This document shows positions 17,975 through 26,076 of a stretch of DNA of 64,000 bases, piece after piece (position 1 is the stretch's first letter; every line of letters begins with the position of its first letter). The notes beneath the pieces are model-generated. The model did not search any database, had not been told where the DNA came from, and saw only the letters and a list, made by a program, of their open reading frames with translations. Position numbers and translations under genes: made by a program. This stretch comes from Rickettsiales bacterium (GTDB lineage Bacteria > Pseudomonadota > Alphaproteobacteria > Rickettsiales > JAJNBL01): positions 124,001 to 188,000 of the forward strand of contig JAJNBL010000002.1 in assembly GCA_021156175.1 (NCBI GenBank), given 5' to 3'.

Positions 17975-18607
17975 TTAAGAGTAATAACGCCACCATCCTT
18001 TTGTATTAATGGCATAAATGGGGCGATAACGCCCGAGCGTATGGTATACCACGACATCGGGGGTTTGGTTATCCAAGAGATAGGTCTTGCCGTCGATATC
18101 CACACTCAGTGCAGCATGAATCACTCCTTTTCGGCGGTCATTCATAATCACCAGTCGCATATCCTCTTCACGCACACCTAAAGCAAGCAGAGAGAAATAT
18201 TTGGTGATCGCATAATCTTCACAATCCCCCTGGTGTGAGAGAAATTCGCGCGGCGTTGCCCAATAATCGCTTTTACCCCAGACATCATTATCATCCGCAT
18301 AGGAAACCCGATTAACATAGCTATTGACCGCTTCGGCCTTCTCAAGCGTAGAGAGGTCCTTTTCATCAATTCTTTCTAGAAACCCCCTCCATTCATTAAG
18401 CGCATCACAGGTCGCAGAACGTTCGGTACAGGACTGCCGGCTTTGTTCACTATAGCGGCGGAGCATCGCATTCCATTTCGTAAACTGGCTAATATCCTCG
18501 GAAACCCGTTTAGCTTCCAAATAGCGGGGAGATTTGGCATAGGCAGCGGGTACGGCACATACCGCCCAGAACAGCATCACACACCCTGTAATATACCAAT
18601 ATCGCAT
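17975..18607 (-). CDS. lapG: LapG-type periplasmic transglutaminase-like cysteine protease
   Basis: A 210-residue exported protein (signal peptide ending near AYA-K, residue 24) of the bacterial transglutaminase-like cysteine proteinase family. The triad is visible: Cys129 in GDCEDYA, His164 in VIHAALSV and Asp179 in LLDNQ. Asp128 and Glu130 flank the Cys as in the calcium-binding DCE motif of LapG. LapG cleaves large adhesins at a di-alanine site ([TAP]AA[GV]) and frees them from the cell when the c-di-GMP receptor LapD lets it go. The convergent neighbour is the TpsA exoprotein, which has a PAAG site, so that is the likely substrate. No lapD gene is in the window. Confidence 0.85.
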   Translation of the reverse strand: MRYWYITGCVMLFWAVCAVPAAYAKSPRYLEAKRVSEDISQFTKWNAMLRRYSEQSRQSCTERSATCDALNEWRGFLERIDEKDLSTLEKAEAVNSYVNRVSYADDNDVWGKSDYWATPREFLSHQGDCEDYAITKYFSLLALGVREEDMRLVIMNDRRKGVIHAALSVDIDGKTYLLDNQTPDVVVYHTLGRYRPIYAINTKGWWRYYS

Positions 18608-18712
18608 TGCCCATCACCATAAGGAATAGGGTTACTATCTCCATATAGTATACGGCTAATTCTATAAAATATTCATTAATAGGTTCATTCAGGAAATTAA
18701 GGCACTATAAGT

Positions 18713-18775
18713 TATTGATTTATCAATAGGGCCTACGAAAGCCCGAAGATAGGTGAAACCGGAGATCCCTCCACC
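18713..18775. other. Cluster of three short hairpins in the lapG/marR intergenic region
   Basis: Three adjacent inverted repeats lie in the 291-bp divergent gap: TATTGAT-tt-ATCAATA (18713-18728), GGGC-ctacgaaa-GCCC (18729-18744) and GGTG with an inner GGAG-atcc-CTCC hairpin (18752-18775). On the minus strand they would be a lapG leader; on the plus strand they lie about 125 bases before marR. I do not recognise a known riboswitch. The rest of the gap is AT-rich. Confidence 0.4.
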
Positions 18776-18851
18776 TTATTCGCATCTAAAATGTTTAATA
18801 ATGGATCCTTTGTCCCCTTGCAAAACGGCCCGTACTTAGCTATACTTATTA

Positions 18852-18863
18852 TAAGCTAGCTTA
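18852..18863. promoter_or_regulatory. Candidate MarR operator
   Basis: A perfect 12-bp palindrome TAAGCTAGCTTA, set in near-symmetric TATA flanks, about 36 bases before the marR start. Position and symmetry fit autoregulation by a MarR dimer. This is inferred from sequence only. Confidence 0.5.
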
Positions 18864-18898
18864 CTATAAATACACTTATTACTCAAAGACAGGTACTT

Positions 18899-19372
18899 AT
18901 GCAGGATGATCCGAACCAAAGCTTTGGCTTTGTCATACATGACATCGCACGGATGTTACGCAGGAATTTTGACCGGCGAGCACAATCGCTGGGGCTTACG
19001 CGAGCACAGTGGTCGGTATTGCTCCATCTGCGGCGCCAGGATGGCATGCGTCAAACAGATTTGGCATGCCTGCTAGAAGTGAAGCCTATCTCACTTACCC
19101 GACTGATTGACCGTTTGGCAAAGAATGGCTGGGTAGAACGGCGCAGTGATCCTGATGATCGGCGCGCCAACCGTATTTTCCTTACCGAAAAAGTTAAACC
19201 GTTAGTCGGACAGTTACGCGAAATTGGAAAGGAAACACGAGAAGAGGCGTTAATAGAGATTTCGCTCAAAGAGCAGGAGGCTTTAATGAACATATTGCTG
19301 CGTATTCGTGCAACCGTGATGGAGCAGGCTTCTCCTGTCGGAACAAAAGCAAATAATAAGGGGAAAATATGA
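18899..19372 (+). CDS. MarR-family transcriptional regulator
   Basis: A 157-residue winged-helix protein. The MarR fold is clear: RAQWSVLLHLRRQDGMRQTDLACLLEVKP is helix-turn-helix, and DRLAKNGWVERRSDPDDRRANRIFLTEK is the recognition helix and wing with the DxRxxR signature. It overlaps emrA by ATGA and so is the first gene of a drug-efflux operon, probably repressing it until an aromatic or lipophilic compound binds. A palindrome just upstream is the likely operator. Confidence 0.92.
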   Translation: MQDDPNQSFGFVIHDIARMLRRNFDRRAQSLGLTRAQWSVLLHLRRQDGMRQTDLACLLEVKPISLTRLIDRLAKNGWVERRSDPDDRRANRIFLTEKVKPLVGQLREIGKETREEALIEISLKEQEALMNILLRIRATVMEQASPVGTKANNKGKI

Positions 19373-20451
19373 GCGAGAAAAAACACCGGTGGAAGCAAGA
19401 TGGGAAGCCCGTTAGCCGGAAAATGGCGTTACTGATTTTGGGGCCAGCGCTGCTTATCCTTCTGGGCGGAGGATTTTACCTCTTGGGAGACCGTTATATT
19501 ACTACCGATAATGCGTATATGAAGGCGAAAAAAACCTCCATTAGCGCAGAAGTCTCCGGAAAAATAATCAAAGTAAATATAGCGGATAATGCACGGGTGA
19601 AGGAGGGCGATGAACTGTTCCAGATTGATCCTGAACCATTCCAGATTGCGGTCAATCGCGCAGAAGCAAACATGAATAACGTACGCGCTGAAATCGAAAG
19701 CATGCGTTCCGATTATTTGCAAAAAGTCGCCGAGCTTGCGCGTGCCGAAGAAAGCATGCGTTACCGCGAAAGTGAGCATAAACGTTACAAAGATCTCGCA
19801 GAAAAAATGGCCATATCGAGAGAGAAAAGCTACCAGGCGAACCATGATTTCAATGCTTCAGAAAAAGAACGCGATGCCGCCAAGCAAGAGGCAGAAGCAA
19901 CGAAGGCAAAGCTGGGAGGTGACGATAGGATAGCGACAGAAGAACATCCCAATTTTAAGCAAGCCAAAGCGGATCTGGAAAAGGCGCAACTGGAGTTATC
20001 ACGAGTAACGGTAACCGCCCCCTCCGATGGTATCGCCGCGAATGTGACTATGGAACCGGGAGAATTTACCGCAGCAGGCCTTCCACTATTCATTCTGGTC
20101 AATGACCACGCCCTTTGGATTGAGGCCAATTTTAAGGAAACGGATTTGACCCATGTACACCCTGGGCAAGATGCAGAAATAGAAGTAGATACCTATCCCG
20201 GCGTAACATGGCATGCGAAGGTAGTGAGTATCACCCCCGCAACGGGTTCAGAGTTTTCTATTCTTCCGGCGCAAAACAGCTCTGGCAACTGGGTAAAAGT
20301 GGTACAGCGCATCATGGTACGCTTGGAACTGGTGGATAATAATGCCAATCTTTCCTTAGCATCGGGTATGAGCGCACGTGTCACTGTTGATACAGGCGCA
20401 AGCCGTTTGGCCCGTTTATTCGGCGTCCACCCCGACGAGCCAAAGAAGTAA
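19369..20451 (+). CDS. emrA: EmrA-like membrane fusion protein (HlyD family)
   Basis: A 360-residue periplasmic adaptor. One N-terminal transmembrane segment (ALLILGPALLILLGGGFYLL) is followed by the lipoyl half-motifs (TDNAYMKAKKTSISAEVSGKI, VKEGDELFQIDPEPFQ), a helical hairpin rich in Glu, Lys and Ala at about 90-200, and the second lipoyl half (VTAPSDGIAANVTMEPGEF). This is the EmrA/VceA layout that links the inner-membrane pump EmrB to an outer-membrane channel. It starts by a four-base overlap with marR and lies nine bases before emrB. No TolC-like gene is in the operon. Confidence 0.92.
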   Translation: MSEKKHRWKQDGKPVSRKMALLILGPALLILLGGGFYLLGDRYITTDNAYMKAKKTSISAEVSGKIIKVNIADNARVKEGDELFQIDPEPFQIAVNRAEANMNNVRAEIESMRSDYLQKVAELARAEESMRYRESEHKRYKDLAEKMAISREKSYQANHDFNASEKERDAAKQEAEATKAKLGGDDRIATEEHPNFKQAKADLEKAQLELSRVTVTAPSDGIAANVTMEPGEFTAAGLPLFILVNDHALWIEANFKETDLTHVHPGQDAEIEVDTYPGVTWHAKVVSITPATGSEFSILPAQNSSGNWVKVVQRIMVRLELVDNNANLSLASGMSARVTVDTGASRLARLFGVHPDEPKK

Positions 20452-20460
20452 GGTAACTCT

Positions 20461-21999
20461 ATGTCTGCAGCACAGGCGCATCCGCACGTTGCTCATAAAG
20501 GTATGATCACGATCTCGGTGATGCTGGCAACGATTATGCAGGTGCTCGATACGACCATCGCCAATGTTGCGCTACCCCATATGCAAGGTAGCCTTTCTGC
20601 AACACAAGATCAGATCACCTGGGTACTGACTTCCTATATTGTCGCCTCGGCCATCATGACATTACCAACGGGCTGGCTTGCAGGGCGATTTGGTCGAAAG
20701 AAAGTGCTGCTGATTGCCATTGCAGGATTCACCGTGGCCTCCGCCTTATGCGGGCTTGCGACGTCTATCGGGGAAATGGTAATTTTCCGGCTCGCACAGG
20801 GCGCATTCGGCGCGGCGCTCGTACCGATCTCCCAAGCGGTGCTGCTTGATATCAACCCGAAGGAAAAACACGGCTCCGCGATGGCGTTATGGGGCGTGGG
20901 CATTATGATCGGCCCCATTCTTGGCCCAACACTGGGTGGCTATCTTACGGAATATTATAACTGGCGCTGGGTGTTTTATATCAACCTACCAGTTGGCATC
21001 CTCTCTCTGATGGGAGTATCGGCATTCTTGAGCGAAACAGACCGGCATGACCGTCCTTTCGATATGTTTGGCTTCCTTACGTTAAGCCTCACTATTGGTG
21101 GGATACAGCTCATACTTGACCACGGCCAGCAGGAAGATTGGTTTGAATCCATTGAAATCATTATCTTTAGCGGCATTGTCGCCGGTATGTTTTGGATGTT
21201 TGTGGTGCATACACGTTACGCGGCTCATCCGTTCTTAAGCATGGAGATGCTGCTCGATCGTAATTTTGTGACGGCGCTGGTTTTTATATTCTTTGTTGGG
21301 ATTATTCTGCTGGCCACGCTCGCACTGCTTCCCCCCTTCATGCAGAACTTGATGGGCTATCCGGTCATGGATGTCGGCTTGTTGATGGCGCCACGGGGAC
21401 TTGGCACAATGCTTTCCATGATCATTGTAGGCAAGACTTCCGGAAGAATTGATCCACGCCCGCTCATCTTTTTGGGGTTGGTGTTAACTGCGATTTCGCT
21501 GTGGGAAATGACACAATTTGGCACCTTCGTACCTGCCGCCTGGATTGTCCGAAGTGGTTTTACGCAAGGAATGGGGTTAGGCTTTATTTTCGTTCCCTTA
21601 AGCACCATCGCATTTGCAACGCTCAATTCCAAATACCGCACCGAAGCAGCAGGGCTGTTTAGCCTGACGCGCAATCTCGGAAGCAGTATCGGTGTTTCAA
21701 TCGTTATTGCCTTGTTGGGCAAAAGCATCCAAACCAACCATTCCTACTTAGCAGAAAGCATTACACCGTTCAACACGGGTCTTGCCACGCACTTTATGCC
21801 ACAAACAATACAAGGAAGCACCGCAGCCTTAGGCTTGTTAAATGCAGAGATCAACCTGCAAGCAGCAACGATTGGGTATATCAATGATTTTTTCATCATG
21901 ATGTGGATCGTCATCCTGGTGATGCCAATGGTGCTCCTACTCCGCAATCCCCACCGGCGAAAGCATGATGAGAACGAACTGCCTGTGATCGCGGAATAA
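20461..21999 (+). CDS. emrB: EmrB-like MFS multidrug efflux transporter (DHA2, 14 TM)
   Basis: A 512-residue inner-membrane proton antiporter of the drug:H+ antiporter-2 family. Motif D1 (LDTTIANVALPHMQG), motif A (GWLAGRFGRKKVLL) and motif C (GIMIGPILGPTLGG) are present, and about 14 hydrophobic segments can be counted. WRWVFYINLPVG is typical of EmrB. Together with EmrA it would export hydrophobic toxicants across both membranes, controlled by the upstream MarR protein. Confidence 0.93.
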   Translation: MSAAQAHPHVAHKGMITISVMLATIMQVLDTTIANVALPHMQGSLSATQDQITWVLTSYIVASAIMTLPTGWLAGRFGRKKVLLIAIAGFTVASALCGLATSIGEMVIFRLAQGAFGAALVPISQAVLLDINPKEKHGSAMALWGVGIMIGPILGPTLGGYLTEYYNWRWVFYINLPVGILSLMGVSAFLSETDRHDRPFDMFGFLTLSLTIGGIQLILDHGQQEDWFESIEIIIFSGIVAGMFWMFVVHTRYAAHPFLSMEMLLDRNFVTALVFIFFVGIILLATLALLPPFMQNLMGYPVMDVGLLMAPRGLGTMLSMIIVGKTSGRIDPRPLIFLGLVLTAISLWEMTQFGTFVPAAWIVRSGFTQGMGLGFIFVPLSTIAFATLNSKYRTEAAGLFSLTRNLGSSIGVSIVIALLGKSIQTNHSYLAESITPFNTGLATHFMPQTIQGSTAALGLLNAEINLQAATIGYINDFFIMMWIVILVMPMVLLLRNPHRRKHDENELPVIAE

Positions 22000-22015
22000 C
22001 AGAAGAGTGGCTGCG

Positions 22016-22528
22016 CTATAGACTTTTAATCACTTCAACCATTTGCGTAAAGGCCGTACCCCAACCCTCATGGAAGCCCATTTCTTCGTGCATCTTCATC
22101 TGCTGCGGGGTACTATGGAGTACGTGCGCCGTGTATTTTGTGCCACTCCCCTTGCTTTCCAGGGTGATAATGCAGGTAAAAATAATTGCAGCGCAGGCTT
22201 TATCCGCCTCAGATGCGGGTGCCGCGGGACGGAAGCCAGAGTTAAGAGCGGCAGTCCAGACAAGGCGCTGCTGTGGGATGACTTCTAAGAAGCAACTTGT
22301 CCCAGGAAATTTCTCACCTTCAGGGCTTTGCATGACCGAGTAGAACTCACCACCCACGCGCAAGTCAATGCGACAGTCGACCGTTTGCCATGGCTTAGGA
22401 CAGAACCATTGTTTTACCAACTCTGGCTCCACCAGCGCTCTCCAGACCAACTCTTTGGGAACGTCAATATAGCGCTCAAGCACTAAATCCAAGTCTTTGT
22501 TCAGAGAGGAAAGGTAGGTGTTTGTCAT
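22016..22528 (-). CDS. SRPBCC / AHSA1-family protein
   Basis: A 170-residue START-like (AHSA1, activator of Hsp90 ATPase homolog) protein: DLVLERYIDVPKELVWRALVEPELVKQWF at the N-terminus and GWGTAFTQMVEVIKSL at the C-terminus. Members bind small hydrophobic ligands; the ligand here is unknown. It overlaps the upstream ArsR-family gene by four bases. ArsR-AHSA1 pairs are a widespread arrangement in which the regulator controls the partner. It converges on emrB with a gap of only 16 bases. Confidence 0.88.
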   Translation of the reverse strand: MTNTYLSSLNKDLDLVLERYIDVPKELVWRALVEPELVKQWFCPKPWQTVDCRIDLRVGGEFYSVMQSPEGEKFPGTSCFLEVIPQQRLVWTAALNSGFRPAAPASEADKACAAIIFTCIITLESKGSGTKYTAHVLHSTPQQMKMHEEMGFHEGWGTAFTQMVEVIKSL

Positions 22529-22863
22529 GGCTTCTTCCTTTTGGGTTTAGTTATCTTGACATGTTCTTCCAAAAGCAGCGCATCCAGCGCGTCAAAACGG
22601 GCTTCCCACATGCGCCGCATTTTGGTTATCCACTGCTCAATTTCAGCAATACCATCAGGATTAAGCATGTAGATACGCTGCTGGGCACTTACTTCCACAT
22701 GCACCAACCTTGCTGCTTTTAACACTTTCAAATGTTGTGAGACGGCAGGTGGGCTGATTGTGAACTGCTTACCTATCTGGCTTACAGGCATACGTCCATT
22801 CGCTGCCAGCATCTCAACGATGTGGAAACGTGTAGGATCAGCAAGTGCGGCAAATGTCATCAT
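22525..22863 (-). CDS. ArsR-family transcriptional regulator
   Basis: A winged-helix regulator of about 112 residues: FAALADPTRFHIVEMLAANGRMPVSQIGKQFTISPPAVSQHLKVLKAARLVHVEVSAQQRIYML. It lacks the metal-binding ELCVCDL motif of classic ArsR, so it is probably not a metal sensor; this fits the non-metal subgroup paired with AHSA1 proteins. The start is set at the ATG at 22863 (or 22860). The frame reaches 22884, but that start lies inside the palindrome ACTTAATTAAGT. Confidence 0.88.
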   Translation of the reverse strand: MMTFAALADPTRFHIVEMLAANGRMPVSQIGKQFTISPPAVSQHLKVLKAARLVHVEVSAQQRIYMLNPDGIAEIEQWITKMRRMWEARFDALDALLLEEHVKITKPKRKKP

Positions 22864-22882
22864 GCACTTAATATAACATTTC

Positions 22883-22894
22883 ACTTAATTAAGT
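22883..22894. promoter_or_regulatory. Candidate ArsR operator
   Basis: A perfect 12-bp palindrome ACTTAATTAAGT about 20 bases upstream of the arsR start. Position suggests autoregulation of the arsR-AHSA1 pair; inferred. Confidence 0.45.
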
Positions 22895-23019
22895 CAATAC
22901 TTAAATATAAAAGAGCAGAGAGATGCCCCAAGCCGGAAGGCTTAGTTTTCAGAACCAGGCATTAAACGAATTAACGCGCAATGATTTTCGATATAGCTGA
23001 AAATGTGATTTCTGAAAAA

Positions 23020-23095
23020 TGGCTCCGCGAGCAGGACTCGAACCTGCGACCCAGGGATTAACAGTCCCTTGCTCTACCAACTGAGCTATCGCGGA
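23020..23095 (-). tRNA. tRNA-Asn (GTT)
   Basis: The minus strand folds as a 76-nt tRNA with encoded CCA. The acceptor TCCGCGA pairs with TCGCGGA; the D arm has AGCTCAGTTGGTAGAGC; the anticodon loop CTGTTAA gives anticodon GTT; and the T arm GGTTCGAGTCC is standard. Confidence 0.97.
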
Positions 23096-23331
23096 GCAAG
23101 TCGGAGGTAAGCTAAATGTGCTTGGCTTATATCAAATAATCTGGACTCAAGCAAACATTTCTTCGTAAAACAGCAGATTTTTTGGTGGAAATGTAAATAA
23201 GACTGGAAAAAGGACCGGAAATCCAGTATATAGATTATATTAATTTTCTAAAAATAAAACCCCAACGGGAATGTCTGCAGTACTTGGGACACAAGGGAAC
23301 CTGCGAACGTAGACACTATACGAGGTATACT

Positions 23332-23619
23332 ATGAATAAATCCGGCGTGATCAGCGATCCAATCCAAGTAGCAAAAAACCGCGAGAAAATGCGCTCTGCG
23401 AAGCACCGTGTCGATGGTGCAAAGAACATTGAAGGTTACGTTACCCGTATTTCTCTTCCAATCGAAGACAAACAACGTTTATTTGGCCTTCTGCAAATCA
23501 TTCGTGACGAAGCGTCCCGCGATTATGATGCTGCACTCAAAATGGAATCGCGCTTATTAAATCGACCAGAAAGTGCAAGCACCACAACGACCACTAGCAC
23601 AACTCCGGCAGCGGCGTAG
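23332..23619 (+). CDS. Small conserved-looking protein of unknown function
   Basis: A 95-residue soluble protein, basic in its N-terminal half, with a middle segment GYVTRISLPIEDKQRLFGLLQIIRDEA likely to be strand then helix, and a Thr/Ser/Ala-rich tail. I do not recognise a family. The ATG at 23332 follows CGAGG at a good distance; the open frame extends to 23284 without one. It stands alone between tRNA-Asn and an RTX gene and has its own intrinsic terminator at 23680-23706. The codon use looks native. Confidence 0.7.
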   Translation: MNKSGVISDPIQVAKNREKMRSAKHRVDGAKNIEGYVTRISLPIEDKQRLFGLLQIIRDEASRDYDAALKMESRLLNRPESASTTTTTSTTPAAA

Positions 23620-23679
23620 TCTTTTCTTCAGGCCTAACTGCCCCGCGCAGATTCCAAGCTAATAATAGTCTTTTTTCGA

Positions 23680-23706
23680 TGCCCAAGGACCTCTTGGGCA
23701 TTTTTT
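23680..23706 (+). terminator. Intrinsic terminator
   Basis: The stem TGCCCAAG / CTTGGGCA with a short loop is followed by six T. It ends the 23332-23619 transcript. Confidence 0.9.
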
Positions 23707-23789
23707 ACTTCCCTCATCCCGCTTCCTATGTTTTCACCTCAAGCTTAAACGATAGGGCATGCAACCTTAAGTTTTTATACTATAGCATA

Positions 23790-23818
23790 TTGACAGACAC
23801 ACCTTATGCGTGTATATA
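23790..23818 (+). promoter_or_regulatory. Sigma-70-type promoter of the RTX gene
   Basis: TTGACA (23790-23795), a 17-base spacer and TATATA (23813-23818), about 55 bases before the start codon. The -35 box is perfect consensus, and the -10 box is close to it. Confidence 0.8.
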
Positions 23819-23873
23819 GCCTGCCGTACAATAGTTGTACGTTCTATTAATTATTAAAAAGGGAGATACTCTT

Positions 23874-24614
23874 ATGGCTATTATTAATTTAGGTGGTGGA
23901 ATCATTAGTGCCGGCGGCTCAATAAATATCAGCAGCGGTGGCGATATTGACATGACAGGGAATCCTGATGCCCTGAACCTTTCAGGCTCCGACAACGCCA
24001 ACCTCATTCGTGCCGGGGAAAACAACGATACCGTCCGCAGTAACGGAGGTAATGATTTTGTTTATGGGGCAGGCGGTAATGACAGTCTTTATGGTGGATC
24101 AGGCAATGATTTCCTCCAAGGCAACAGCGGAAACGACCTGATTTTTGGTGAGGACGGAAACGATACCTTACGTGGAGGCATCAACGAAGATAACCTCAGC
24201 GGTGGCCAAGGTGACGATTTTGTTGCAGGCGATCGGGGACTCGATGTGGTACAGGGCGATCAAGGCAACGATACCCTCCGTGGTGGTCAAAATAATGATA
24301 CCCTTTCTGGCGGTGACGGAAATGATGTTATTTACGGTGATAAAGGTAATGATATTTTGTCCGGCGGAGCGGGTGCAGATACGTTTGTGTTTGCCGCCAC
24401 AACAGGGGCAGATACGATTATCGATTACCAGGTCGGCACTGATCGGGTTGTTGTAACCGCACCACAACTCGCAGAATTGCATAGCTCCAGTTTTGGGTCT
24501 GCGACCAATGGTTCTGCTATCGCAACCTTTAGCGATGGTACGAGCATCACCTTTACAGGCCACACCGCCGCTTCTTTAGGCGCGGTAGGGATTGATGCTA
24601 TCTTTTCTAGCTAA
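23874..24614 (+). CDS. RTX calcium-binding repeat protein
   Basis: A 246-residue acidic, glycine-rich protein with no signal peptide. After an unusual GG-rich start (INLGGGIISAGGSINIS), residues about 35-175 carry nonapeptide repeats of the GGxGxDxLx type (GGNDSLYGGSGNDFLQGNSGND). They end in GGAGADTFVF and a C-terminal module (TIIDYQVGTDRVVV, TSITFTGHTAASLG) typical of type I secreted RTX proteins. The repeats bind calcium and fold outside the cell. The ATG at 23874 follows GGGAG. It has its own promoter and a strong downstream hairpin. No type I secretion genes are nearby, so its exporter is elsewhere. Confidence 0.85.
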   Translation: MAIINLGGGIISAGGSINISSGGDIDMTGNPDALNLSGSDNANLIRAGENNDTVRSNGGNDFVYGAGGNDSLYGGSGNDFLQGNSGNDLIFGEDGNDTLRGGINEDNLSGGQGDDFVAGDRGLDVVQGDQGNDTLRGGQNNDTLSGGDGNDVIYGDKGNDILSGGAGADTFVFAATTGADTIIDYQVGTDRVVVTAPQLAELHSSSFGSATNGSAIATFSDGTSITFTGHTAASLGAVGIDAIFSS

Positions 24615-24623
24615 TCCTTCTTG

Positions 24624-24664
24624 ATCTATTTCCCTCCCTACTTCTGTTAGGGAGGGAAATAGAT
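24624..24664. terminator. Strong hairpin between convergent genes
   Basis: A 17-bp perfect inverted repeat (ATCTATTTCCCTCCCTA and its complement) with a seven-base loop between the RTX gene and the DUF983 gene. It lacks a long T run but is positioned as a bidirectional terminator; it spans the region up to four bases from the DUF983 stop. Confidence 0.7.
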
Positions 24665-24667
24665 AAG

Positions 24668-25042
24668 CTACTTAGGCTCTTCTCCCTCAAACTCGCCCAA
24701 ACGGTGCCGTAACTGCAACGCAATCAGCAACGATTTTGCAACCCGCAGCACTCCTATCGAAGCGACGACCGTAAACCCACCCCAGAGCACGGCATGCACC
24801 CAGAAGGGAGGTTGATAGAGAATTTCCAGGAACAACGCGCCGACCACTGCAATCGTCCCCACCAGGAATATAGCAATATAGGCAGGCCCATCGCCCGCAT
24901 CATGTTCTCTTAGGGAGAATCCGCAATGCTCACAGGTCTCTGTGACGACAAGGAGCCCTTTATAGAGCCTTCCTTTTCCACAGGCAGGACAACGGCACAG
25001 AAAAGCGGAAAGATACGAAAAAGGAGCGTCTCGTTTTATCAT
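24668..25042 (-). CDS. DUF983 membrane protein
   Basis: A 124-residue protein. A zinc-ribbon-like pair CPACGKGRLY and CEHCGFSLREHDAGDGPAY is followed by two transmembrane segments (IAIFLVGTIAVVGALFLEI and a Trp-rich second one). This is the DUF983 family, regularly encoded just after ctaE in alphaproteobacterial cytochrome oxidase operons, though its role in oxidase assembly is not established. Here it follows ctaE on the same strand, separated by a short palindromic element. The SURF1 gene that often comes next is absent; an RTX gene faces it instead. Confidence 0.88.
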   Translation of the reverse strand: MIKRDAPFSYLSAFLCRCPACGKGRLYKGLLVVTETCEHCGFSLREHDAGDGPAYIAIFLVGTIAVVGALFLEILYQPPFWVHAVLWGGFTVVASIGVLRVAKSLLIALQLRHRLGEFEGEEPK

Positions 25043-25080
25043 CGCGATGCCCTTCCTTTTAGTTGATGCTTAGGCGGTAG

Positions 25081-25171
25081 TTAGAATTCGCTAGGCCGTT
25101 AGGGAAATGATGGGTTTGTGAGCATCAGAGCACAGAAAACCATCATATGCAGCAAGGCCTAGTAGAACTTA
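25081..25171. repeat. Palindromic intergenic element, copy 4 (core-deleted)
   Basis: A compact copy of about 90 bp lacking the central GTAC hairpin. The arms GAATTCGCTAGGCC / GGCCTAGTAGAACTT and the inner ATGATGG / CCATCAT pair closely. It starts at the ctaE stop (TAA at 25169-25171) and lies before the DUF983 gene. Confidence 0.8.
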
Positions 25172-25984
25172 AGAGCCCCAGACATAGACGCAGAGGAACA
25201 GGAACAACCACACCACGTCGACAAAATGCCAGTACCATGCGGCAAATTCAAATCCAAGATGTCCCTCAGGTGTAAATTGCTTCTTTTTGGCGCGGAAATA
25301 GCACACTGTCAGGAACAAGGTCCCGATCATCACGTGCGCACCGTGGAAGCCGGTAGCCATATAGAATGTTGAGGCGTAAATCCCTTCTTTAAAACCAAAA
25401 GCCGCATGATGGTACTCATAGGCCTGAAGCGCGGTAAAGGAAAGCCCCAGCAAAATCGTGTATTTAAGCGCACGTACCGTGGTTTTGTTATCCCCCTGCA
25501 AGATCGCATGATGCGCCCAGGTCACAGTAGTACCAGACAAGAGCAGGATCAGGGTGTTGATCAATGGAAGATCCCACGCATCAAGGGTTTCAATGCCTTT
25601 AGGAGGCCAAATACCTTCCGCAATTGGCCAGATTTCTTCTAAAATATGTGCAGGATTGAGGCTTGCATTGAAAAATGCCCAAAAGAACGCCACGAAGAAC
25701 ATCACTTCCGAACAAATAAACAACAGCATCCCAAACCGCAGCCCCTTGCGGACAACATCGGTATGGGCCTTATCTTTGATGCCTTCGCGCACCACATCAC
25801 GCCACCAAACATACATTGTCCAGAGCACCAGCGCTAAGCCTAACGGTGCAATGAATTTCCCGGCAGGAACATTATGCATGAACATCGCCAAGCCTACGAA
25901 CATAGTAGCTGCCGATAAGGCCCCAAGCAGTGGCCATGGGCTTGGATCAACCAAATGGTAATCGTGGTGTTTAACTGAACTCAT
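25169..25984 (-). CDS. ctaE: Cytochrome c oxidase subunit III
   Basis: A 271-residue seven-helix membrane protein of aa3-type oxidase. It has the YHLVDPSPWPLLGAL N-terminus, FICSEVMFFVAFFWAFF, the GFHGAHVMIGT motif and the HLGFEFAAWYWHFVDVVWLFLF C-terminus that define subunit III. It is the last structural gene of the cox operon, after ctaG. Confidence 0.97.
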   Translation of the reverse strand: MSSVKHHDYHLVDPSPWPLLGALSAATMFVGLAMFMHNVPAGKFIAPLGLALVLWTMYVWWRDVVREGIKDKAHTDVVRKGLRFGMLLFICSEVMFFVAFFWAFFNASLNPAHILEEIWPIAEGIWPPKGIETLDAWDLPLINTLILLLSGTTVTWAHHAILQGDNKTTVRALKYTILLGLSFTALQAYEYHHAAFGFKEGIYASTFYMATGFHGAHVMIGTLFLTVCYFRAKKKQFTPEGHLGFEFAAWYWHFVDVVWLFLFLCVYVWGS

Positions 25985-26076
25985 TGCTTTTCCTGCTTTT
26001 TGTAGAAAATTTCTTGGCGTATTACGCCATATGATGAATCTATATAATCAATTTTTTGGTTTTATGCCAGTGTATT

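Noticed and set aside
18713-18775. Known riboswitch (guanidine-II or c-di-GMP-I)
   Set aside because: Only one hairpin has an ACGR loop and the second required one is missing; the c-di-GMP receptor core is absent.
23990-24380. Short periodic repeats
   Set aside because: They are RTX nonapeptide codons of one protein, not a DNA-level repeat array.
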